From Salvator merianae (Eukaryota > Chordata > Lepidosauria > Squamata > Teiidae), in NCBI GenBank assembly GCA_003586115.2, contig QVOM02000073.1, positions 44,997,469 through 45,061,468 of the forward strand: DNA of 64,000 nt. Direction: 5' to 3'. Position numbers and translations under genes: made by a program. Of the stretch, positions 1-10,950 are shown in pieces (position 1 is the first letter of the stretch; each line of letters starts with the position of its first letter). A model generated the notes under the pieces. It made no database searches. It was not told the origin of the DNA and was given only the letters and a program-made list of their open reading frames with translations.

Positions 1-221
1 TTTTGAAAGGGGCACCCAGAAAGCAGATCTTTATGCTCTCGAGTCTGTTATACTGTACTAGACTGGTAGGTGTGAACCCAGCCTGGATGTTTCTGGGTCT
101 CCCACGAAGCGCTCACTCAGTGCCACCTCCGAAAATCAGTCCTACTTTAAGATGCACAGTAGCTCTGAGTTTGCTGAAATGAGGATGGCATAGAAGTGGA
201 AACAAGACATAGGGATAAATT

Positions 222-375
222 AAGAAAGCAGAGGGTCACTGATTTAATCCCCAGCCTCTCCCTGGAAGTAGGTAGTGGCAAAGCACTTCTGTATGTCTGC
301 CAAGAAAACTGCATAGAGGTGCCAGTGCGGCCAACCAGGAGTCAGTCATGACTCAGCGATACCCAACAACAAATA
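222..375 (+). mobile_element. tRNA-derived SINE, 5'-truncated
   Basis: Contains a B-box-like run (tgatttaatcccc), then the body shared with several copies in this window (gtggcaaagcacttctgt, gccaagaaaactgcat, aggagtcagtcatgact) and ends in a CAA-type tail. The A box is missing. Other copies lie near 3.5, 18.4, 22.7, 38.6 and 56.2 kb. Confidence 0.7.
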
Positions 376-1194
376 ATATGACTGAGTCACAAGTTTTGCA
401 TTAGATCATTTCGAATGCCTGGCACATTCTTCAGAAAACCACTTGATCCCACTAAGTGTGTTTGCTGATTTTTATCAAACTGAGAAAGAAGTTCCATGTG
501 GTTCAAATGTTACCAGTAAAGTGAATGGTGGAAACAAAGTGAACAGAGCATCATGTATGAATTTGAAGTCTTGTGAGATTAGGCACTTATGGTGAAGGGT
601 TGCTGACAGAGGCATCTCATGTAAGACTTGAAAAGGAATTCTCTCTGCTTTAGGAATGCTAATTAATACAGTATTGCTGATTAATGTTGATAGGTTGATG
701 ATCTTGCTTTACATTCCATTATTGCAAAGCTGCGTTAATGCTGATGTTCCGAATCAACCATCCTGTCTCCTTTGTCTTTTAAAGCGTATGAGGTTTTTTG
801 TTCAAAGAAACCCTTTGTGCCTATTTTCGGCCTTGTGAAGAAGCTCATCCTGATTGTGTTACCCTTCTGCAGTGGTCCCCATCAGCTGTAGAATGGTCTT
901 TTAAATCACCTGCAGTGCTGCTGTTCCAGATGTGGCCTAGGAAAGCCTGAGTAGGGAGTCCTGTATGTGAAGTAAGAATTTCAAACACTCACAGCTCAGC
1001 TTTCAGTAGGAATGTTGGGTTGTGGAATCTGAAAGCAGGTCATTTCCCCATATTCCACACTTGCAATAGGCACATGTTTTGCATTACTGGGGATTTGGCT
1101 GTTCAAAGTGTCTTCCAGTTAAAAGGGAATAGAGCTCATACTATGTGTGTCTTGGCTTCATCCACAAATGGTGTAGTCCTTTTTGGTGGCAGTT
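376..1194. other. non-coding interval
   Basis: No exon, RNA gene or clear repeat was recognised. The short open frame at 656-838 starts on a non-ATG codon and has no support. Confidence 0.5.
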
Positions 1195-1270
1195 TGTCTG
1201 TCTGCCTGATGTGCTATGGTCTGTGGGGGTCACAAAGAGTTGGACACAACTTAATGACTGAACAACAAAA
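1195..1270 (+). mobile_element. LINE ORF2 C-terminal remnant (RTE or L1 type)
   Basis: One frame reads GVTKSWTQLND then a stop, a close match to the common C-terminal motif of these LINE proteins (GVTKSRTRLND). It is followed by ACAACAAA. Too short to name the family. Confidence 0.5.
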
Positions 1271-1433
1271 TTCTCCTTCTCCATGTTTCTCCTCCTTACA
1301 TTCTTATAAGGAAAAAAGCATTTTAAGTACTTTTCTCTTTTTTTCAGGCCACGGTTTATGAACAAATTTAAACTATTATTTTCTGTGTATGGTACATCAA
1401 TCAAATGCTTGAAAGAAACAAATTATCTTGACC

Positions 1434-2776
1434 TATTCCAGTCTGGCATCAGGCAGGTACTGAGACTGCCTTGGTTGCCCTGATGGATGACCTCTATCGG
1501 GAATGGGACAGGGGGCAATGTGACCATATTGATTCTCCTTGTTCCCTTAGTGGCTTTTGATACCATCGATCATGGTATCCTAGTGGAGCAACTTTGGGGA
1601 TTGGGAACTGGAGGCGCTGTTCAACATTGGTTTTCTTCCTATCTCCAAGGTAGACTCCAAAAAGTAGCATTAGGGAACTTTTGTTCAGCCCCTTGGGAGC
1701 TCTCATGTGGAGTTCCTCAGGGATTGGTTCTTTCCCCCGTGCTCTTTAACATTTATAGGAAGCCACTGGGAGAGTTCATCAGGAGATTTGGAGTGAGGTG
1801 CCACCAGTATGCAGATGACACCAACCTTCTGAATCAGGTTGGCAGTTGAAGTGCTTGATCGCAGCCCGGAGGCAATAATGGGCTGGATGTGGACCAATAA
1901 GTTGAAACTGAATCCACACAAGATGGAGGTACTGTGTGTCACAGGGTCTGGAGTCCAGGAAGTTAGACAGTACCCGATTCTCCGTGGGGTTGTTTTGTTC
2001 CTGAAAGAAAGGGTGTGTGATCTGGGTGTATGCTTCTGGATTCATTGTGGTTGCTTGAGGCTCAAGTGGCAGTGGTGGCCAGGAGTACTTACCTCCATCT
2101 CTGTCTGGTTTGCTTTTCCTGGGTCAGGACAACTTATCAACAGTGATCCATACTGTGGTAATGCACTCTACATGGGGCTACCCTTGAAGATGGTCCAGAA
2201 GCTGAAGCTAGGGCAGAATGCAGCAGCGTGACTACTGATGGGAGTTTCTGGTCAGATACACAACACTCTGGTCTCAGAGGAACTGCACTGGTTATCAGTT
2301 CACTACCAAACTCAATTTGAGGTGTTGATATTGCTGTATAAAGGTCCTAAATGGCTTGGGTTCCAAATAGCTGAAGGAGCACCTTTTCCCATATATATCT
2401 ATATCTATATATCTGCCCGTGTGTTAAGATCACAAGGTGAGGACCTTCCTGTAGTTCCGCACCCCTTGGAGGTGCAAGGAGCTGCGGCATGCAAGAGGGC
2501 CTTCTCTGTGGTGGCTCCCTGGCTTTCAAATAGCCTCCCAGTGGAGGTATGCCAGATACCAACTTTATATGGATTTCAGCTCCTGGTTAAACTGTACATC
2601 TTTACCTGGGTCTTGATTCCTAGTGCCTCTGAATGTAGGCTTGCCAGGGTGAGAGGTAGGTAGGTTAGATGGCTTATCTTTTTAAATATGTTTTATCATG
2701 TTTTATGGCCTTCTGTGGGACTTCCCAGTGAAGGGTAAAGTACAAATCTTATAAATAAATAAATAAAAATATATTG
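1434..2776 (+). mobile_element. L2-type (CR1-clade) LINE, reverse transcriptase fragment
   Basis: Conceptual reading across frameshifts gives QSG and TETALVAL-like, FDTIDHG, SCGVPQG, FNIY and YADDT motifs of a non-LTR reverse transcriptase, then the C-terminal region with LHWL and [13 protein letters not shown] blocks. The 3' end is a TAAA repeat near 2755-2770. Internal stops and frameshifts show it is dead. Same family as 34004-35660 and 62798-63480. Confidence 0.8.
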
Positions 2777-3234
2777 CTTGATGTCAGTATCTGAGTTTGC
2801 TGTTAGCTGCTCCCCACTGAATTTTCCTTGTGGCTTGTAGAAATAAATTGGAAGATTCTGTGCCCAAAATTCTGAAAGCATTCCTTTTTCAGTTTGTGGC
2901 ATAGATCTGCTAGGTGTCGAAATCTCATTACTACACCTTCAAGAAAAGGGCTCCAATAATTAATTTTGCTTATTGAAGGTAACGCAGATTTTAGGGTAAG
3001 AGCTGCACTGGGCCTTAATGGCACCATGGGATTGCTCTGATGGTGCAGAGGCCGTACATCGGTGCACCCCTGTTGCACCACAAGGGTGGTCCCAGGGCAT
3101 AGGATGTGCATAGTCCTGCATCACTGGAACACCGATTGTGCTGTAAACATTGGCAGAGCGGTGGGGGAAAGCTTTCAGAGGAGTTCCCATCACTCTCCTC
3201 CTCCCCATGCACCTGCCTGCTACAGTGCTCTTTG
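2777..3234. other. non-coding interval
   Basis: Unclassified sequence. From about 2990 it becomes GC-richer and continues into the inverted repeat that follows, so it may be part of an unnamed DNA transposon. Confidence 0.4.
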
Positions 3235-3293
3235 TTTTGCAGAACACAGGAAAATGGCTGACTTCCACTGCCATTTCCTGTGCTCTGCAAAAA
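3235..3293. repeat. inverted repeat, foldback
   Basis: The arm at 3235-3257 (ttttgcagaacacaggaaaa, then tgg) is nearly the reverse complement of 3271-3293, with a 13-base loop. Probably the core of a small foldback element spanning part of 2990-3385. Confidence 0.65.
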
Positions 3294-3459
3294 GCCGTGG
3301 TTGGACACACGGGACCAGGGATCAAAAGTTCTCCAGCAACAATGTTCCTGTTGTCATCAGGATCAGTGACTAATACCACCGAGGCAGGTGCTAGTTCATC
3401 AATTCAAGATCACTGAACCTGCCTGTGTGTGCTGGGCAGGAGTTGTAGGACGTCAGCAA

Positions 3460-3608
3460 TGGGAAAAAGTTAGAGCAACTGCCTGGGAAGCTGAGGATTA
3501 CAAATTTGCTCCATGTTACATTCCTAGAAAAAAAGTAATGGCAAGCCGCTTCTATATCTTTGCCAAGAACACTGAAAGTGCCTGTGTAATCATTAGAAGT
3601 AGAGCTTG
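3460..3608 (+). mobile_element. diverged tRNA-derived SINE
   Basis: Contains agagcaactgcctgggaagc, aatggcaagccgcttctata and tttgccaagaacactg, matching the head and body of the other SINE copies. The CAA tail is lost. Confidence 0.55.
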
Positions 3609-4166
3609 AGTTAAGGCAACTTTACTTTTACACTCCGGTGTTAAAACTTTTGTGCATCAACTTCATTTTCTTCCTATGCGAAACACAATTTCCTCATGAC
3701 TGTTTTGTAGATAGGTAGAATATTGGGATGGATGAAACACAGGTACAGTATGGTATTCCTACTAAGTATGGACACAAAATGCACGTATCTATAGACCAAA
3801 CCATATATGTGGGCCCCTCTCTCTTTCTGGTTTACATATTCAGAAGAACATAAAGGGTTAAATAATGCAGGGAGTGTATTTTCATGTATTACTTCTCTCA
3901 TATAGTAACTAATAATTTCTATTAGCACAATGTTCTATAATGGAATGAAGACACATTCCTGTAAAGCTGTCTTCATGTTGTGTTTGGCCTCAGTCTTCGT
4001 GTCTGATCTAGCTCTTAAACCTTTGAGAGTCTATGATACAAGGCAGTCATAGGAAAGGCATACCAATTATCCTAATACCTTGGTTCATGCATCTTAGACT
4101 GCTTGTATGTGTTAAAGAGAAGAGAGGTCACTTGTTTGGCATAGCTGTCTTTTCTTCATTTGGGCA
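3609..4166. other. non-coding interval
   Basis: AT-rich sequence with no recognised exon or repeat. Confidence 0.5.
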
Positions 4167-4345
4167 TAAGAGCCCATCTAGCCCAGCATCCCGTCTCCCA
4201 CAGTGGCCCATCAATTGCTTCTGGGCATTCTCAAGCAGAAGATGAAGGCAAAATCTTCACCTGTTCTCGACTCCCTGCAAAGGCCTTTGGGGACATCCTG
4301 CTTGTCTCTCCAATGTAGAAGCAGTATCTAGGTATTAATAAGCAT
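4167..4345 (-). mobile_element. CR1-type LINE 3' UTR fragment
   Basis: Matches in reverse orientation the 3' region of the copy at 40190-41283: catctagcccagcatcc, cagtggcccatcaattgctt and ttctcaagcagaagatgaag. Similar pieces are at 15.2, 30.1 and 50.8 kb. Confidence 0.75.
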
Positions 4346-7300
4346 GCAAAACTTCTGCGTTTCAGCCTGTAACCCATAATTCCATCCTCCGGGCACCAGA
4401 AATGTGGCCCAGATGCAGTAGAAATTCAGTTATGGCTTTTCCCACTAAATTTTATTTGCATTGTCTGAATTCCAGCTTTGTAATGAGCTTCAGATTTCAG
4501 AATACAAGTAAACCAAGGGAACAAGTAGATTCCACTTTTTGCCTTATCTCAGGATTGTATGGTGTCCATAAAATGACCATTTTAAATCATCTGTTTAGTT
4601 AGGTATTGCTTCTTTCCAAATTCTTTTGCTTGGTTCTGTGATTGACAGAAGTGGCACATCCTTTCTAAAGACACAATTCAAAGATGACAACCTTGTTTTA
4701 TTTTCCATTTCTCCCTTGTAAAAGTCAGTTCTGTGATACAAGATGTCCATTTCACTTCGATTCAGATAGATGTGCCTACCATAGTACAACTCTGTTGCTC
4801 TGTCTCAGGCTTGTCTTAGCGTTTTTGTATGGGAGGTGTTTGCAAGTTGCAGCTTTTAAATTGTAAGTAGCAATATCTTCCTCCATTCCTGCCCTGTTAA
4901 GCATGTTAGATACTAAGAACTGCTCTACAACACAGGATTATTGTTCCATGCAGCTGCATTAAAAAGCAGAGTGTACGGATACGCTTCACTGTTCTCATGT
5001 TTTTTTCACATGGGAATTGAGTATTTGATGCTGCAGCAAAGTGTGACAACAGTTTTATATCTTTTGTAACATCTATAGAGGAGAAGCTTGGCTGTCCTAT
5101 AGTTCCTATTCTTTCTGTCTAGAGGCTGAGTTTTTTTAAAATTAAATTCATCCTTACACTGCTTTTCTATGGCTGAGCAATCTTACTTTTGAATTATTTT
5201 AAGAGGGTAGGTAACCTGTGTGCAACAGTACAGAGGAACATTTACGTGCATGCTCTTTCCAACTGTCTGTTCCAGAGGAAGTACAGTCCTGGAGGGTGGA
5301 AAGGCAATTTTCAATCCCAAATCTAATGGGCTCTTTCACTAGTAGTTTTTCTTATCTGGAATTTTAATGTATCTTGCCAAAAGGAAGGGAAATAAAACCA
5401 GTTTATTTGCTTTTGTAAAGATTGCAACCATTACACTAGTGTAGCATGCTCCAAAGCTAATCTTTATTTAAAATAGAAAACCATTTTTATGATAGCTCCT
5501 GTGGTTGAAGAAAACAGGTTTGTTCCAAAATGTGATCTGAAGCTGCGTAAAACAAATTCTTCTTACAGAGAAGATCTTCAGGGAAGCCATTCCATAATCA
5601 TTGATTTTGATTCCCAATTGATTGTTGCTTAGAGTCTAAAACCAATCACGAAGCAATGTCCCATCTGGGTCATTTAAAAATAAGTTTCCTAGTCCAGATA
5701 CTAATAGAATTGTAGGAATGTATTTTCCACCAAGATTGGTTCCAGACTAGCCAATCATACGCTCACGCTACCAGGTTTTAGAGGGTATCAATTAAGAAAT
5801 GGTATTTTTCTCTCTGTGTCATATTCTAGGACAAATTGCAGTTTAGGGAACATATTGTAGCTCCAGGGTCATATTCTTTCTGTTACATGAGACACAGACA
5901 GGAAAAACAAGCATAGTCAGAACAGCACAATGCATGACTGAATAATAAAGTAAGCCTCAGTTCTGCCTACCTCAAATGGTTGTCAGGGGGCATTAAAGGC
6001 ATCCTTTCCCTCCAGCTCCAAACCCCCTGAGCTAGTGCTTGTGAAACCCTTCTGAGGTCTGTTTTGGTGCTCTAAGCAATTTTTCTCCTGGCCTGCAAGG
6101 TTCCACCAGTTGTGGCAGATCAGAAAAAAGCTTATATATGTACGTAGTGGATAGACAGGTTGAAATGCTTCTAGTCAGTCTAACAACTTGATGGACGTGA
6201 GCATTGTTTTCCTAATCCCAGTTTAATCGTTTAATGAGCAGAAAGGGCAGTAACTCCCTCCTTAGTGAATCTACCTGCTTGTATGCATGCATGTGAAAGT
6301 GTGCAGAGATTACAGCCACTGCTGGCATGTATCATTCTGAAATGTCTCCATCAGGTTAAAAAAATTTTTTTAAAAAAAGTTTCCTTCAGGTTAATATGCA
6401 AGCCTTACTTAAATTAAGAAGGGTATACTAGCTCCACTGCTAATTTCCTTGTGTGTAGCCAATCAAAATGCAGTAGAGGAAGATCAAAGGCAAGGCACCA
6501 ATCAGTGCTTTGCCCCTCTCCTGCCATCCTGCAAGTTCTCTTTCACCGCTTACCATTACCTGGGTGTGCTGGATTAACTTAAGGCCTTCTTGAGTTTAAG
6601 GTGAAGAGTGAAAAGGAGACTGAGGGTGCTTCCATAAGTCACAGGGAAGCTTTGACTTGATCCAGTTGTGGCGCAAAGGAGACCACCAGGCTTCCGTTAG
6701 CCTATGACAGTGTTGCATGAGATCAGGCATTGAGGAACTCCGTATGCTGGTTCCTGTTCTTTCTCCTTTCACCCATACACAGCAAGTTCCTAGATACCTG
6801 ATCTAACACAAAATGAGCAGAGTCTGCGCCAGTCAGCAGCAATGGCAGCACTGCACCAATAGTGCAAAAGCCATAGTGTGGAGGGGAAGGGCCAAGGAAC
6901 CCCAGCATTGCATCAGGCCCCACCAGCATGTCTCAATACTAGCGCTAGCAATGCATCTGGCAGCTCCCTGAATGTAAGATTCATAGTGGTGGTGAGGTCT
7001 CTAAGCTTCAGATTGCCCAAGAGCTTTGCCTGGAGTACAAGGCCGTTCAGATATAAAGGCAGAGATTTTTAAAAATGACATTTTCATGCCATCCCATAAT
7101 GCAGAATTTTCTAACCAGCGTTCAGTAAATAAATAGAAACAATCTGAAGACAAAATATGATGTAATATATGGGCTTTCCCCCAACATGTCATTAACAGCC
7201 AGAATGTTTGCTTGCCACTGGAAGGGCTATTCTGTGCTGTCTATTGAAACGCAGTACACTCAGCTATGGGACCAGGCAAATCTCAAAACTGTCACAACGC

Positions 7301-7927
7301 AACTAAGATTGATGCCAGGTCAAGCCAAAAGAGAGAGCTTTTACGACTCCTAGAAACCGCTGATTGACTGGGCAGATTATCTGAAGACCAGATGGCTTAT
7401 TGACCTAGGTCCTCTTGTATTTTGGTCCACATCTATATTAACTTGTGTACACTTTGATTACAGAAGGTAGGAACCAATCCACTCATTAGTGTTTACAACG
7501 ATCTTGCTCTCTGATGGGACCAGTTGCTTAATTTAAGATAGCTTTAGAAAGCGCCTGCATTACGTTAGGCGCCTAAGGCTGCAGTTGCTGATTATTATTA
7601 TTATTAGTAGTAGTAATATCATTATTTTGTTCTGTAAAGGTTTTTAAGGATACTAAGGTAATCAGTTCTGTGCTAATTTGTACTATATGGTTATATATGA
7701 CAAATAATTAAATAATGTAAAAAAACCAACTAAACTCAGTGAGACTTGTCCTTACATATATTCCATCCTACTGTTCATTTTCAAATTCATCACAGATAAA
7801 ATGCAAGTCAAATAGGAAAAAGGCATAGGCAAAGTAAGTATAACACAGTAATTTATATTACTATGTCAGAAAACCTGGGTTTGGAGCTCTTTTTTACAGC
7901 ACAGCAAAATCCTGTCATTTTACCTCT
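4346..7927. other. non-coding interval, 3.6 kb
   Basis: No exon, RNA gene or named repeat could be supported. It is mostly AT-rich unique-looking sequence; 6590-7070 is more GC-rich and might be an old transposon. Short open frames there look like chance. Confidence 0.45.
7590..7614. repeat. ATT/AGT microsatellite
   Basis: Runs of ATT followed by AGT triplets. Confidence 0.8.
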
Positions 7928-8000
7928 ATATTCCGGGACTATGTTGGGATTGCCACAGATGTGGCAATCCCAATATGGTGCCAAGATATTCCCAGGTTTC
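7928..8000. mobile_element. foldback DNA-element fragment
   Basis: Shares ccgggactatgttgggat with the element at 29.7 kb and has a palindrome (tgggattgcc...ggcaatccca) like it. Only this core is recognisable. Confidence 0.5.
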
Positions 8001-8061
8001 AGACTATCTGGAAGCAGCCTGTACATATACTCCGAGTGAGAATCCACTGTAAGGGTTCTTC

Positions 8062-8181
8062 CATCCCTCCCTCCTTCCTTCCTTCCTTCCTTCCTTCCTT
8101 CCTTCCTTCCTTCCTTCCTTCCTTCCTTCCCTCCCTCCCTCCCTCCCTCCTTCCCTCCCTCCTTCCCTTCTTTCCTTCCTT
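8062..8181. repeat. CCTT/CCCT microsatellite, about 120 bp
   Basis: Near-pure (CCTT)n flanked by (CCCT)n. The open frames here (poly-KEGRKEG or SFLPSFLP) are artefacts of the repeat. Confidence 0.97.
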
Positions 8182-8396
8182 GCCACAGCATTAGGGATTT
8201 CTCATTTTACTTTAATGATGGGCAGTGCAATCCTGTGTACATCAGAGTTCTTTTGGATATGTGTCATAAGATTGGCAGCAAGGCACTGTTAACTGTTATA
8301 AGACGCAGTTAAGTTTATTAAAACTGCAGTCTCAAATATGTTTGCTAGGAAGACTTCATAAACCTGTTCAGTTTTAGATGCTCTGCAGCGTCAGTA

Positions 8397-8437
8397 TCTC
8401 TCTCTCTCTCTCTCCCTCCCCCTCCCTCTCTCTCTTG
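8397..8437. repeat. CT microsatellite
   Basis: (TC)n grading into CCCT. Confidence 0.9.
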
Positions 8438-9497
8438 TTTGTGTTAGACTTTCTTTCTCTTGGGTTTGTGGGCTATATGATTTATTTAGTCACTCTGTAA
8501 TAAAGACACCATTGTTTCAGAGTCCTGGCAGAGAAAGCGGAGAACTTCGCTTTGTCTCTGCCACGTAATAGTATCGGCACTCTAGCGGGAAGGCTTCTTC
8601 CTTATTTATCTGGTTCATGAAAGGAGGAGTGCGCCTGAAAATACCCAGCTAGTGACTTGCCAGGAGCTTTATTTTTATAAGATAAAGGGATTATTGCTTC
8701 TTTCAGGGAATTGTTTCCTTTGTTTGTTTCTGCATGTATTTTAAAAAGAAGAGCCAAGTGTTTCTGAATGGCAGCTGCGCAGGGGAGATGTGCAAGAGTT
8801 CAGAGTATCTTTAACATCAGAAAGGGTTTTATGTTCCAGTGGGGCAGCACCAGCAGCAAGTGTTCACATTTTGCAGCATTAAGGGGGCTGGAAAGGAGGA
8901 CCAGGGAGATAGGGACCATTTTACATGGCTTCTTCTGCCACTACCTGGGTGGTAGTTGGAAGCTTTCCTTGTCATTAGGAGAATGATATCTCCTAACACG
9001 GGCTTCGGCTAATGTTGTTCTTCTTGATACGGTTTTCCATCACTTTAGCCAACGCCTAAAAGAAAAATAGAATATGGGACTTGATGTAGACTGGCTTCTC
9101 ATAAGGCTTGTCCATACTTATCTTCACTCTACGCTCTTTATCAGCAGCTGGTGGCATCTGGGTGCACCAGAAAAGCTGGATAGTAGTTTGGCAAACCAGG
9201 CTTTGATCTGACACTGAAGTAAGCTCTTCATACAAATGGGGTACAGCATTACATGGGGGACCACAGGAAAGAACAGGAAACATTCATGCATGCTCCCCAA
9301 AAATCCCATGCTGGTTTATGCTTTTTTTGCACAAGTAGATAAACAGGTCTTCATTGCATGATACTTTGCAGTCAACTGTAAGTGTGGATAAGGTCATAGT
9401 TTCAGAGAACGTGAAGATGTTGAAAATGTGAGATGTCTAAATACACATAGGGGATTTGTGTATATAAATACAAAATACTAAATACTAAATACAAAAT
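8438..9497. other. non-coding interval
   Basis: No supported exon or repeat. A short ACTAAAT repeat (ctaaatactaaatac) sits at about 9479-9494 beside the next element. Confidence 0.45.
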
Positions 9498-9749
9498 GGG
9501 GATCCCTCCTTCTGCACGCCCCCCAAAAAGTACAGTCCTTCCCAAATAGTCTCTTTCCCCATTCCCACATCGCAAAGTAAAGCGCACTAACGATCTGGAA
9601 CGGCTTGAGACTTCATTAAATCCGAATACAAAGTAGTCCGGATTTCGCCGATATAGTCCAGAAAAACTACGGAACGGCAAGATCATGTCGGGACAGCGGG
9701 AACTGAAGACATCCTGTAAACTGATTAAATGCTGTGTCGGAACATGGCC
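9498..9749 (-). mobile_element. inverted terminal unit of the 1.2-kb DNA-element family
   Basis: Reverse complement of the left end of 42408-43607: 9574-9749 matches the 42408-42580 arm and ends in ggcc, and 9498-9573 matches the start of the body. It directly abuts a second, direct copy of that body at 9750, so 9498-9573 and the start of the next element form an inverted pair around the 176-base arm. Confidence 0.8.
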
Positions 9750-10774
9750 TTTGTGATGTGAGAATGGGGAAGGAGACTATTTGGGAGGGATTGTACTTTT
9801 GGGGGGGCATGCAGAGGGAGGGCTTCCCATTTCGTGCCGTCCAGTGACAGACTTTGTGGGTGGGCAGGAAGTGCAATAGTTTCTTCTGCCTCCATTATCC
9901 CCCCTTCCGCCCCTGCCAGGAGAAAAGAAAACCGTCCTCCTTTTTACTTCGCTAAGCTGCAGTCCTTTCTCTTTCTTTATCCCCCATTCGATACTGCCAG
10001 GAAGAAATTAAAGGCTTCCTCCACTTCTGTCTGCTGATTAAATCAAAAAATAAACTGCACCTCTTTGGGGTTGTAGTCCTCTTGCCCCAACAAAGAACCC
10101 ACTCAAGATCAGTTTTGCCATCAGCAGCACATAGCTACACAGTAGGGACACATGCCGCTGTGGATGTCTCAGGGGGAGATGAGGCAAAATCCATTTGCTG
10201 GCCATGAATGGCACTATCATGATAATAGAGCCTCCCCCCACATTCCCTCCCCATGTTTCCCCTTCTTCACAGACCTCTCTTTGCTTTTGCGCTACTTTTA
10301 AATTGCGCAACTGTGCAAAAGTACACTTGCAAGGGAGCAGAAATCACCATCTGCCCTTTAAGAAGCTTAATTGTGCAGTACACATGGTTTTAAAGTTCTG
10401 CTTGTGTAGATGGAGGCTGTAGGGGGGAGAAGGAACAAATGGCGAATGACTAGTAACGCTGCCAAGTGAATCCATGTTCTGAGGCAGCAGCGGGGACATA
10501 TGGAGAGCGGAGTTTGATTTTCCTGCTCTGTGATGTCAAGATTTGAACGTTGGGGCTGCAGCCAATCACTGACTGCACAGGGAGGGGAATTTGGCAAGGG
10601 GTGGAGGCAGAAAAGGTACTGTTTCTCCATGCCAAGCATGGGAAATATCAATGTGGGAACGAGCAGGTATGAATTGAGTCTGTGTTAAACTGTAACTGTG
10701 GGAATGATCAGAAGATAAATTCAGTCCTTGTACTCTTCTGATACGGATTAAATGTACGATGTCGGAACGCAGCC
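9750..10774 (+). mobile_element. body of the 1.2-kb non-autonomous DNA-element family
   Basis: Collinear with 42581-43607 over its full length (1025 versus 1027 bases), including aagaaattaaaggcttcctc, gaacccactcaagatcagtt and gatgaggcaaaatccatttg. The right end carries the terminal motif gatgtcggaacgcagcc. The left arm seen in the other copy is absent in direct orientation. No transposase is encoded; open frames do not agree between copies. Superfamily not determined. Confidence 0.85.
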
Positions 10775-10950
10775 AAAGTAAAGTGGGCTAGTGATCTGGA
10801 ACAGCTTGAGAACTCATTAAATCCAAATACAAAGTAGTCCAGATTTCGCCAATTTAGTCCAGAAAAACTACGGAACGGCAAGATCATGTCGGGCCAGCGG
10901 GAACTGAAGACGGCCTGTAAACTGATTAAATGTTGTATCGGAACGCGGCC
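10775..10950 (-). mobile_element. second inverted arm of the rearranged DNA element
   Basis: A 176-base stretch equal in length and closely similar to 9574-9749, in the same orientation, ending ggaacgcggcc. It abuts the right end of the body with no gap. Confidence 0.85.

Noticed and set aside
7961..8194. Open frames encoding repeated SFLPSFLP or KEGRKEGR
   Set aside because: They are translations of the CCTT microsatellite, not genes.
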